47,516 nucleotides of DNA, taken from NCBI GenBank assembly GCA_943704425.1, contig CALSCP010000579.1, positions 25,584 to 73,099 on the forward strand, written 5' to 3'. The stretch is from Ministeria vibrans ATCC 50519. Its lineage: Eukaryota; Opisthokonta; Filasterea. Shown one piece after another: positions 15,316 to 25,169 of this stretch. Under the pieces are notes generated by a model. The model saw nothing but the letters and a program-made list of their open reading frames with translations. It did not search any database and had not been told where the DNA came from. Numbering within the stretch: position 1 is the stretch's first letter; each line of letters starts with the position of its first letter. The position numbers and the translations under genes are program-made.

Positions 15316-18300
15316 ATGTCGTCCAGCAGCAATCCGCGCGCGTCTCTGCGAAAAATTGTGCACGAACGAAGTTGTGTCACGTCCACGAACAAGCTCACGC
15401 ACGGTACGCGTCGCTGGCCGAACAGCATGCATGGCCCATCAAGAATGGGGTTCATTGAGATCGAGTCGATTCGCTCTTTCTCTCACGTGAATTCACACAA
15501 ACAAATTTTTTTGTGTGTGTGTCTCAAACTTCACTTCCATGCTGTTTCGTCGCTAAACGTGCTTTTGGACTGTTTTAGACCTCAGCATCGGCTCCGACGA
15601 CCTCACCGAGCGTTTCAACCAGCTGTTCGCCGAGAATGTGTTCTCCGCACGCGTCATGCAGCGAGTACGGCGCTCTTTACCTATTTTTTTTTTTTTTTTT
15701 TTTTTTTGGGATGCGTGATTTTGGTTATCTCATCCCGTTGGAGTTGACCCGTGCTCTTCCGTCCCTGCGCCTTGCCTCACGCCGCTCCCCCCATACTCTC
15801 TCTTGTCACTGCCTTGTCAACACCCGCTATGTCGTGTGTGTCTGACTGCCTTCCGTTTGACGCGCACCGAAGAAAACAGAAAACTCGTGATAATCTTATT
15901 GTCTCTTTTGTTTTGTTGTCTTGGTGTTGCAGATGGTTCCCAAGGCAGTTGTGAAGTCGTTCCAGGAGGCACAGCGGGCGGGACGCGAGTGTGATCGCAG
16001 CACGGCAGACGTGATTGCGGCCGCCATGAAGGAGTGGGCGGTGAGCAAAGGATGCACGCACTACACGCATTGGTTTCAGCCGATGCGATCGGCACCCGCC
16101 GAGAAACACGACTCGTTTGTGGACTTTTTTGGTGAGCAGCGCAACATGCAACTGGAGTTCCGTGGCGAGCTGTTGTCACGCGGCGAGCCCGACGCTTCGT
16201 CGTTTCCCTCTGGTGGCGGTCGCACGACTGCCTGTGCCCGTGGCTACACTGCCTGGGACCCGACATCCCCGCCGTTTATCATTGAGGACCACAACGGCAA
16301 CACTCTGGTGGTGCCCACCATGTTTTTGTCATGGACTGGCGAGCCGCTTGACGTGAAGACACCTCTGGTGCGCTCCGTGACGGCCATCAGCGAACAGACC
16401 GTGCGCATGTGCAAGTTTCTCGGACTCAACAACGTGACGTCGTGCTCGTGTTCACTGGGACCCGAGCAGGAGTTTTTCCTGGTCGACCAGGCGTTTGCCA
16501 CGGCACGTCCCGATCTGGTCATGACAGGCCGTGCGCTGTTGGGCGCTGCGCCGGCCAAGGGCCAGGAGCAGGAGGATCACTACTTTTGTGCCATTCCCGA
16601 CCGCGTCATTGCCTACCTGCAGGACGTCGAGGAGCAGCTGTGGAAGTTGGGTGTACCCACCAAGACACGCCACGCCGAAGTTGCGCCGGGCCAGTACGAG
16701 TTTGCGCCCATCTACACCAACGTCAACGTTGCCAACGACCACAACATGCTCACCATGCGCCTGCTCCAGACGCAAGCGTCGCGCCACGGCCTTGTCTGTC
16801 TGCTCCACGAGAAGCCCTACGACGGCATGAACGGTTCGGGCAAGCACAACAACTGGAGTGTGTCGACGGACACTGGCATCAACCTGCTGGAGCCCACTGC
16901 GTCTCCCATGACCAATGTCCCCTTCCAGGTACATCCAAGAAAAGAAAAAAAAAAGGCGTTTCTGACCAAATTTATTTATGGTTGTGTAGGCGATGCTTGC
17001 TGCATGCGTGCGTGCCGTCGACGAGCACGGTGACCTGCTGCGCTGCTCCGTGGCGACGGCCGGCAACGACCACCGTCTGGGCGCCAACGAGGCACCCCCG
17101 GCTATCATGAGCATCTACGTGGGTGAGGTCCTTGAGGAGCTCATTGAGACGCTGTGCGCCTCGACGGATCCCAGTACGGTTCCTCACGGCGGTCTGGCGC
17201 ATACGGACCGACTTGACAGCATCATTCATCTGGGCGAGCACATGCTGCCCCTCAAGCGCGACAAGAGCGACCGCAACCGCACCTCTCCCTTTGCCTTTAC
17301 TGGAAACAAGTTTGAGTTCCGTGCGCCCGGTTCATCTCAATGTACAAGCCAAAGGAGAGGAAGACGCATTGCAATTGGTGGTGTTGACGAGTTGTTTTTA
17401 AAATTGTAGTTGTTGGCCACACGACAATGATTCTGAATGTGATTGTGGCCGACGCTGTGCGATCCATCACGAACGAGATGTATGCAAAGGCTGAAGAGCT
17501 CAAGGGCACGTACGACGACCTGGAGACGGTCCACAGCATTGCTGCACGCTTTGTCATTGCCGACAATCTGCGCAAGCACCGTCGCGTAAGATAAATAGAA
17601 ACAGACAGGGAGAAAGAGAGCGTGAGAGAAAGAGAGAGGGAGGGAGGGAGAAAGAAGCAAAGTAATAGAGAGGGAGAAAAAGGAGGGAGAAAATATGAGG
17701 AGAAAAAAGAAACGAAGAGAGAAAGGAGGAGAAAGAAACGAAGTGAAAGCGACAGTGTGTGTGCGTGATGGTTTTGTCAACTGATAATAATAATAATGAT
17801 TATTATTTCGTTTTGTAGGTTGTGTTCAACGGCGATGGGTACGCTGTGGCGTGGCAGGATGAGGCGGCCAAGCGTGGTCTGCCCAACATGAAGAACACCC
17901 CCGATGCCCTTGCGACGTTTGACAGCGAGAAGAACGTCAGGCTGTTTGAGACGCTGAAGGTGCTGAAGAAGGACTCGGTGACGGCGCGCAAGCTGGTGTA
18001 CCTGGAGCAGTACTCGCGAACGCTGCTGATGGAGGCCAAGTGCATGGTAGACTTGGTGAGCACCAATGTGCTTCCGGCGGCGTACCGCCAGCAGAAACTG
18101 CTCGCGGATGCCATCAACGGCGTGCGTTCGGCCTGTGGGGCCGACGTCATCCCCAAGGAGCAGGTGGCGTCGCTGGCGTCGCTGTCGGCTAACCTGGGCA
18201 AGCTGACGAGTCTTAACGAGAAGCTGCTGGCGGCGGTGGACGGGGCTCACGCACACGAGGAGGATCCTCTCAAGGAGGCCTACTACGTGCGCGATGAGGT

Positions 18301-18412
18301 CAAGACGACGATGGAGGCGGTGCGCCAGCTGGCTGATGCTGTCGAGATGGTCGTGGCCGACGAGTACTGGACCCTTCCTAAGGTCGCCGAGATGGTCTGG
18401 CTCGGCGTCTGA
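15316..18412 (+). CDS. Glutamine synthetase type III
   Basis: ATP-dependent ligation of ammonia to glutamate by the large type III (GlnN) enzyme, found in bacteria and scattered protists. Proposed exons: 15316-15403, 15579-15664, 15933-16928, 16990-17341, 17410-17585 and 17819-18412; in frame throughout, about 763 residues, near the usual 700-730 plus a short extension. Diagnostic motifs: [27 protein letters not shown] (the type III signature), [55 protein letters not shown] and [23 protein letters not shown]. The C-terminal region (exon 6) is the type III-specific helical domain. The residue at the exon 4/5 join (SSQ-F-VG) is less conserved than expected, so that splice pair could be slightly misplaced. 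The last intron carries a GA-rich satellite. Confidence 0.95.
17590..17760. repeat. GA-rich satellite in glutamine synthetase intron 5
   Basis: Degenerate GA/GGGA run with a diverged core copy (gaagcaaagtaatagagagg). Here the GA strand is the coding strand, so it cannot serve as a polypyrimidine tract. Confidence 0.85.
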
Positions 18413-18604
18413 GAGATCTCCCTATCTATTTATCATGTTGCGTGTGTTTCCTTTTCTTTGTGTGATTGCGCCTTTTGGTACACTTTCTTTCTTCTAATCT
18501 TAAATACTGTTCAGGAATCGCATTAGAGTAGGTACAATCGGGCGTAAAAAAGAGTCCAAACAAAAGATCAAAATGTTTATAAGAAAAAGACAAAGAGGGG
18601 GGGG

Positions 18605-18614
18605 NNNNNNNNNN
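18605..18614. other. Assembly gap of 10 N
   Basis: Ten N bases follow a G homopolymer and precede an A homopolymer, in the 3' part of the desaturase-like gene. The true gap length is unknown. Confidence 1.
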
Positions 18615-18649
18615 ATTGTAAAAAAAAAAAATGGCCGCAGACTCTCTAT

Positions 18650-19011
18650 ATCATCTGAGTAATAATTATTGTCTTTGCAGGTGGCAGATTTCTTTTGCTC
18701 GTAACAGGGACGCAAGCGGGAGACGAGCAGAGCCTTCTTCTCGTCGTGGGTCATCTTATCGTCAAGATCGACGAAGACGGAGGCGAGTTTGTCATAGTCG
18801 CGCAACATGAGGAGCACAAAGACCTCAAAGGTCTGTGTGCCGCGGAAGACAGTTGCCTTGTTCTTACGGAACGTTTCGATGTTCTCTTCGTAGTGCTCAA
18901 GCGACTTGGACCAGTGCAAGGCGGGAAGGATATGATGCGCCACGTGGTAGTCTTCCATGTACAGATTGTACTCGCCTGGTGGGAAAAGACAAAGAGAGTG
19001 AGCGACAAGAC

Positions 19012-19092
<81 letters not shown>

Positions 19093-20675
19093 AAGAAACC
19101 AAGTGATAGCGAGGAGAAAGAAACCAAGTGATAGTGTGTGTGTGTGTGTGTGTGAGTCAAGGATTGATTGAGAGACAGAGAATGAAAATATTGAGAGGCG
19201 TCGGCGAGATTCACGCGATATGAAGAGTGAGTTTGTGTGTGGAGTGATTAGTACCGTCGAGGATAGTAAGGGAGTTGATGTATTCGTTTTCGGGGTCATC
19301 GCGGTCCATAAATGCATGCCAAGTCCAGTTGATGGCGGCAAGGAAGATGACGGTGGTCCAGGTGGGGAGGAGCAGCATGAAGAAGCCAAACTTGAAGTTG
19401 AACAGGGTCCAGGCGGTGCACCACGCCGTGTACACGGCCATGCCGCGTGCCATTCTTCGCGCCTCTTTCATCTCTCTGTAGTACAATGAAGTTGTTGGGA
19501 TGTAAGTTGTGTGGCACAGACGGACAATTGGTAGTGTGCAGTGCATATTCGCTTACCCCTTTTGGTAGAAGTGCATGAAGACGGAGACGCCCGTCCAGTA
19601 AAGCATAAAGGACGAGAGGTACTTGAGCCAGTTGGTGCGAAGGCTTCGGTCGTAGTACATGGTGGAGGTGACGTCGCCGTCGCCGTTGGAGTACTTGTGG
19701 TGGATCTTGGTGTGTCCGATGGGGTATGACTCGGGGATGTGTCCGTAGAAGAGACCCAGCCAGTAGCTGAAGGCGTTGTTGAAGATGGAAAACCCCGGCT
19801 TGAACATACCCTGGGGTTTGTGTCCTTCCTAGAAGAGAAACAAGTTGACAGCGGTTATGACGAAAGTCGCATATGATATTAAGAATGATAATGACTGTGA
19901 CGTGACGAGGCGTGTCAGAAAGCGACAGCGTGTTGGGGCGGGAGACCATTGAGAGGGGTGTTCACGACGACGGGGGTTCCGCGGATCGATTGGAGCAAGA
20001 GTGCAAGTGCGAGAAAGGGATGACAAGAAGATTCTCGTCGTTTGTTGGCTGGACGACAGACACGAGATTTTGAGGAAAAGTGGCGCATTGGGATGCTAGG
20101 AGGGATGTTTGGGGGGTGCTTGGGCTCCGACGGGGTAGAGCACGAGGCAAGACACGGTGCACGGGGGGAGTGCTGAGTGCAGGGGGTGTGTGTGCAGCAA
20201 AAGAACAAATCGGGATGGCCAGTGAGAAAAAAAAAAAAAGAAAAAAAGGGGGAAAGTCACGCTTGAAAATTAGAAGATGAGTTACCTTATGAATGAGAGT
20301 GGAGACACAGGCAAAGAAGATGAGGTAGGGCCCCATGCGGATGATGTGGTAGGCAAGGACGACGCGGAAGTCGAAGCCGTACGTCGCAGTGTGCCAGGCA
20401 ACAGCGGCGAACATGGCGGGCACGAGCAGGCCCAGGCCAAACAGCGTGTACAGGAACTCGTAGTCACGCGCGTCCTTCATGATGACGCGTGCCAGCGCCT
20501 TGGTCGGCACCGCGATGGCGCGTCCCAGAAGCGGCATGGGTGGGATTTTCTTGAAGCGAATCCACACTTCATTCCAGATCAGTCCCGGGACCACCTCAGC
20601 GATGGCCATCCAGGGGACCGGGATAAGCAACGGCAGTGCCAGAACCCACGGCAGTGTCCACGGATGGGGTGCCAT
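18650..20675 (-). CDS. Fatty-acid-desaturase-like membrane enzyme, 3' end unresolved
   Basis: A membrane di-iron desaturase/hydroxylase-type protein. Proposed exons: 20675-20286, 19828-19557, 19475-19255 and 18975 to about 18650, with consistent phases. The first exon encodes several hydrophobic segments. The three histidine clusters expected of the superfamily are present: HKEGH (formed across the first splice), HTKIHH near the middle of exon 2, and HVAHH just after EDY in exon 4; between them lie further membrane segments. Substrate and position of action cannot be told from this. After the third cluster comes a soluble tail (FRGTQTFEVFVLLMLRDYDKL). The C-terminus runs into low-complexity sequence and the 10-N gap, so stop codon and final residues are unknown. 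It is convergent with glutamine synthetase. Confidence 0.75.
19013..19152. repeat. (GA)n plus core and (GT)n repeats in desaturase intron 3
   Basis: About 75 bases of GA, then two core variants (gagaaagaaaccaagtgatag), then a short GT run, all within the intron between exons 19255 and 18975. Confidence 0.93.
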
Positions 20676-21035
20676 ATTAAAGAAATAATTTTAATTTTAG
20701 ATTTTGATTATTATCCTTTTTTCATTATTAATTTTATTTCTTTTTATCGGCCCAACATGACTTGACCTACTACTAACTGCTTCATGCTACCTTGAACCTT
20801 TGGGGTTTGAAACATCCAACGATGAACAATAATCATTCTTAGAGGCAACGCTTTGTTTACTCTTTATCGCCATCAACTCAACCAACCAACGATCACCCGA
20901 CCGTGTGCCGCTACGCCGTCTCGCTCGCCGTGTGTCTTCTCTCCTTTCCTTTGCATCACTGCTGAGTGCCGAGTGCCGAATGCAGAGTGCTGAGAGGATA
21001 GCTGGACGCACCAACGAGATGGACATGATTTCATC
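20676..21035. other. Divergent intergenic region
   Basis: About 360 bases between the desaturase start and the next plus-strand gene. The left half is AT-rich. The right half has a small imperfect repeat (gagtgccgagtgccgaatg). No gene was seen. Confidence 0.5.
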
Positions 21036-21686
21036 ATGTCTCACTCGACCGACGTCTTGTCGCTGTCGACGGCCGTTGAGGGCGCGTCCGGCGTCGACAG
21101 CGACACGCTCTACACACCCTCCGCCTCATATGGCCGCGGTCATGGCCTGCTCCCGCTTGACCTGACGCGAGGCGCGCGCCTGCTCGTCCACACTCCGTGC
21201 GACACGGTTGAGCCCGCGTCGCTTGCTGCACGACACACTGGCAGTGCCTCCTCATTTGACAGCGAACAGCTCTCCCTGGCCGTTGTGCTTTCACTTCTTC
21301 CCGGCGCTCGTCTGCTGTGCACGGAAATGGCCGTGCGCTACGACACGTCGCGCCCCGGTGCCATCACAGATTATGTCGTGGCGCTCGCCAACGACTCTCG
21401 TTTGGGCGTCTCCGTCACTCGCGCCTGCAACTACATCAACCTGCGCACCCCTTTAAGCATCTCGGCGGCCGAACGACTCCTCAAAAAGAAACTACGGGGC
21501 GTCCAGACGGCCCAGCAGCGGTGCGTGGCGCCACGCTGGTCCGCACAGCTCCTGCACGTGTGGTGCTACTGCGACGCCACCGCCGACGCCATGCGCTCCG
21601 CCTTCCACCACATCCCTCCCGCCCTTCTCGGCTCTACCATTGTTCTTTGCTCCGTAGCAAGCCACTCAAACCGTTTCATCTTCTAA
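21036..21686 (+). CDS. Unrecognised 216-residue protein
   Basis: Single open reading frame of 216 residues from the ATG at 21036. I do not recognise the family with certainty. The central part has a conserved-looking pattern: FDSEQLSLA, VRYDTSRPGAITDYVV, GVSVTRACNYIN, a basic AAERLLKKKLRGV helix, a Trp (RWSAQLLHVWCY) and a hydrophobic terminal strand (GSTIVLCSVAS). Alternating hydrophobic strands with Asp-x-Val and Ser-Val-Thr-Arg suggest a compact alpha/beta fold. No signal peptide or membrane segment is evident. Its coding bias resembles its neighbours and its stop lies 66 bases from the convergent uS15m stop, so it is very probably a real gene. Confidence 0.7.
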   Translation: MSHSTDVLSLSTAVEGASGVDSDTLYTPSASYGRGHGLLPLDLTRGARLLVHTPCDTVEPASLAARHTGSASSFDSEQLSLAVVLSLLPGARLLCTEMAVRYDTSRPGAITDYVVALANDSRLGVSVTRACNYINLRTPLSISAAERLLKKKLRGVQTAQQRCVAPRWSAQLLHVWCYCDATADAMRSAFHHIPPALLGSTIVLCSVASHSNRFIF

Positions 21687-21751
21687 TCGCATAGCAATAA
21701 ATTGAAAAAAAAAAAAAGTTGTACAAAGAAATGAGGGACAGGAGAGACAAG

Positions 21752-22991
21752 CTAAGCGACGCCCGAGGGACGCATCATGCGGTTTCGCGAACGCACGGGC
21801 GGGATGTCGAACATATCAAGCATGTTCACATAGGAGCGGATGTCCTTGCGCTTGAGGTAGAGCAGCAGTCGATAGCGCTTGATGTGCAGTGCCTGTCGAC
21901 GGTACTTGGCACTCTCGTCCTTGTGGTTGCTTGCAATGTGTCGATCAAGCGCACGCAGCCGCATTGAAAACACGGCAACTACACACACATTCATACAAAA
22001 GACACAGAGGGCGATATGAGTCATCATCACTACCATCGTGTTCGTGGTGGTGTATCTCGCTATCACGTTGTTCTCTATCTCTCTATCGCTTTGATCTTTG
22101 TTCTCTCTCCCCATCACTTTGTTTCTTTCTCCTTCCTCTCTGTATACCTTGGACGCTGGCAGATCCTGTGTCCACGTTGTTCTTGCCCACCATGTCCATC
22201 ACCGAGTGCATGTTGACATTGTTAATTTCCGGCTGTGACGCATTACGCAAGTCAAAGTATCGCGTCGTTTCGGGGTTGGCATCGGCCAAAATCTGTGGGT
22301 CCACAAGTGAAATGAAGCGTGTCCGTTTGTCTGTGACAGAGAGAAAAAAAGAGACATGTGAGAAGGGACTGATGGCCTTGCTTGCTGCACAGGGCGCATA
22401 CCTCGCTTCTTCGGGTCTACGGTTGGTATGGGCACTACTTTCGTGCCGCTGGACAGCGTGTCGACCGCTTCAAACGGATCTTCTGCACGAGAGAGAACGA
22501 GAAAGGGAGAAAAAGAGAGAAAGACAGAGAGAAAGAGAGAAAGACACAACGTGATCGAGAGAGAGAGAGAGAGAGTCAAAAGTGTGAAAAAGAAATATGA
22601 TTGTGTTACCGAAAGACGTCTCTTGCGTGTCGTCGTGCCAGTACTTGTTTATATCCGTCGCGGGATCGTCTTCTATAGGGCAAACCGCACGAGAGCCGAG
22701 AGCGTAAGGGGAACAGTCGAGAGAGTGATTTTTTTCATTTTTACCAATAATTTTTGGTTCAAGCGATTTCAACACATCGAGATCGCCTTCGGTGGATTCG
22801 CTGGCTGTAGAAACATCGGGTGACGGCGTGGTGGGGGTGGGGGCGGAGGAGGAGGCGGAGGAGGCGGTGGTTGGGCTGGACGTGTCGGGTGAGGAAGACG
22901 CTGCTGAAGATGACGAAGAATCCGTGGCAAACGCACGCGCCAACGCTGACGACAGCGACCCGTAGGCTCTTCTGGACGCGATGCGTAGCAT
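21752..22991 (-). CDS. MRPS15: Mitochondrial ribosomal protein uS15m
   Basis: Small-subunit mitoribosome protein S15, which binds the central domain of the small rRNA. Proposed exons: 22991-22745, 22672-22610, 22482-22402, 22330-22148 and 21978-21752; all junctions are phase 1 and the product is 266 residues. The N-terminus (MLRIASRRAYGSLSSALARAFAT) is a typical mitochondrial presequence, followed by a Ser/Thr/Pro-rich linker. The C-terminal exon carries the S15 fold: TGSASVQ-VAVFSMRLRALDRHIASNHKDE, YRRQALHIKRYRLLLYLKRKD and SYVNMLDMFDI. The 180-residue N-terminal extension makes it longer than bacterial S15 (about 89), as is common for mitochondrial forms. Confidence 0.85.
22068..22142. repeat. 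CT-rich satellite copies in uS15m intron 4
   Basis: Diverged CT sequence with one full core (atcactttgtttctttctcc) and a partial second copy. On the coding strand it is GA-rich. Confidence 0.85.
22490..22578. repeat. GA-rich repeat in uS15m intron 2
   Basis: An imperfect GA run with interruptions (aaagagagaaagacagag), within the intron between exons 22672-22610 and 22482-22402. On the coding strand it is the CT tract just before the 3' splice site. Confidence 0.85.
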
Positions 22992-23174
22992 AACGAATTA
23001 AATGAAAATATCAAAATAATCACAATATCATGTTGAGTATTATCAATTGACGATTTCCATTTTCATTCACTTTTCATTCACACACAGCCAGTGAGTCAGC
23101 CACACTCCACACACTTTCTCGACATTATTGTGTGCGTACCGACGTCCGACTGTGCCCCTTTCCACTATTGACTG

Positions 23175-24245
23175 ATGTGGCAGCCCTTGCGGATGTCCGC
23201 AAAGGAATTGCGGCTTGATCTCACTTTAGTGTGCGGTCAGTCGTTCCGCTGGCGCCAAGGCGCAACCGACAGCGAGTGGACTGGTGTTGTGGACTCGACG
23301 GTGGTCAGCTTGCGACAGACGGATGTGCATTCCGATGTGGATTTTCGTGTGGTTCACTCGTTGGAACGATCGCTTCAGCCCGCACAAATGACTATGCGCC
23401 TGCGCGACTACTTTCACGCCGACCAGGTGTGTCTTGTCGACCACTACAGGAAATGGTCCGCTCTCGATCGCCACTTTGCCGCACAGGCAGCTCTCCTGCC
23501 TGGCTTGCGTATACTGCGACAGGTGGCAACAAAACACACACAAAACACGTACTATTGATTGTGTGCGGTGCTCACTGTCCTTCTGCTCTCTCCGTAGGAC
23601 CCGTTAGAGACCCTGTTTGCCTTCATTTGCTCCTCGAATAACCACATCTCACGCATCAGCAGCATGATATCAAAATTGTGCTCGGGCTACGGCGAGCGCA
23701 TTGACGACGATTGGCATGCGTTTCCCGCTCCCGCGGCACTGGCGGGCGAATCGGTTGAGCGTGAATTGCGCGAGCTGGGCTTTGGCTATCGGGCCAAGTT
23801 CATTGTGGGAACGGCACGGATGCTCGTGGAGAAAGGGGGACGGGACTGGCTCATGGGACTGCGCGAAATGGGCGAGACAGAGGCACGCATTGCACTGCAG
23901 ACTCTGCCTGGTGTTGGTCCAAAAGTTGCCGATTGCGTGATGCTGATGGCACTCGACAAGCACGCGTGTGTTCCTGTTGACACCCACATGTGGCAGGTGG
24001 CCCAGCGGCACTACGGCGCGAAGGGGACCGGCAAGACACTGTCGCGTGCTGTCTATGTCGAAACGCAAAGACGCTTCACCGAGCTCTTTGGTGTGTACGC
24101 TGGCTGGGCCCAGACGGTTCTATTTTCTGGTGATCTAGCACGTTTCAGTGATCGTGCGGCTCAGGTGCGCTTGGAAAAGAGACCCAATGCGGATGAGTTA
24201 AAGGGCGAGTCTCGAAAGCGACAACGGAAGTCGAGTGTTGACTGA
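23175..24245 (+). CDS. OGG1: 8-oxoguanine DNA glycosylase/lyase
   Basis: Base-excision repair enzyme that removes 8-oxoguanine paired with cytosine and nicks the strand. Two exons, 23175-23522 and 23598-24245, give 331 residues (human 345). The N-terminal domain shows ELRLDLTLVCGQSFRWR. Exon 2 opens with DPLETLFAFICSSNNHISRIS. The helix-hairpin-helix and catalytic site are intact: LPGVGPKVADC with the Schiff-base Lys near residue 226, then VPVDTHMW with the catalytic Asp. AGWAQTVLFSGDL follows. There is no strong presequence but a basic C-terminal tail (RKRQRKSS) that could be a nuclear signal. It is head-to-head with uS15m, 183 bases apart. Confidence 0.96.
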
Positions 24246-24300
24246 CTGTAAATGATTGAATACAGATTGTACAATAATTTTATTTTTGCTTTACTTTCGC

Positions 24301-25136
24301 ATGTCCGTCTTTTTGCGATCCATATTGTTCAAGCCGATCGTCGTTGCAACGGCCGCCAGCTCTGTCTTCTGGGTGTACGTCTTCCAGTTTTCAAGACAGG
24401 TTAGTGTTCCTCTCCTCCGCATCCTCCTGCTTCCGTCGACCCCCTCCTCTTCCTCTCATTCTACTCATTGTGCTACGCTTGTCCTTGGTTGAAGACCCAG
24501 GCTAACGCGTAAACTGTTGACGTTTCGTTCGTTTTGCAGTCGGTCGCTCTGGCTCTGCCCACACCACAAGAAGACGCGGGCATTACGCGTGCTGTAGGGC
24601 TCGCTGGTGGCGCTGTCGGTGTGGCCGGGACGGTTGGCACGATATACTTGACTGCGCCTCGGGTGGATGTGCTTGCGTCGAGGCCTGGCGAGCGGGTCAA
24701 CATGCTGTCGTTGATCGCTCGCCGAATGCGTGTTCGCGGGGGCATTCTGCTCATGAGCTACCTTTGGACTGGCTTTGCAGCGGGTGCGGGGTATGCCGTT
24801 GCACAGAGTACCCTACGACCTGCAGCTACATCGGGGGCAGCAGCAATAGCAGCTCCACCTCCTCCAGCACCATCGACCGACATGACGCCTGTGCCGCCAG
24901 AGCTCGCTGCCGTCGTTCGTGCGCCCATCACCACACAAACTGTGGCAAGTATGAACAACGCAGAAGAAGCTCACTCAGCAGCAGGAGCAGCCGTAGCGGT
25001 CCCGACAGCGACCTACGAGAGCTTGCCAGACCATTTTCTCAACGGTGCACACACCGACGCACCGATAGAACACTCCACGCGCTCCGAGTACTTCGCCGAG
25101 GACTCGAGCCAGGCAAACGAAGAACCGTCGATGTAA
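24301..25136 (+). CDS. Unrecognised small membrane protein, possibly organellar
   Basis: Two exons, 24301-24399 and 24540-25136, encode about 231 residues. The N-terminus (MSVFLRSILFKPIVVATAASSVFWVYVFQF) is basic then hydrophobic, like a mitochondrial signal-anchor. Two further hydrophobic glycine-rich segments follow (AVGLAGGAVGVAGTVGTIYL, and LLMSYLWTGFAAGAGYAVAQ). The C-terminal half is Ala/Pro/Thr-rich and probably disordered. No family was recognised. A role in a mitochondrial inner-membrane complex is possible but only a guess. The start lies 55 bases after the OGG1 stop, and the 3' end is 33 bases from the convergent zinc-finger gene. Confidence 0.7.
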
Positions 25137-25169
25137 TACGATACATATACTATTTTTATTGTACACAAT

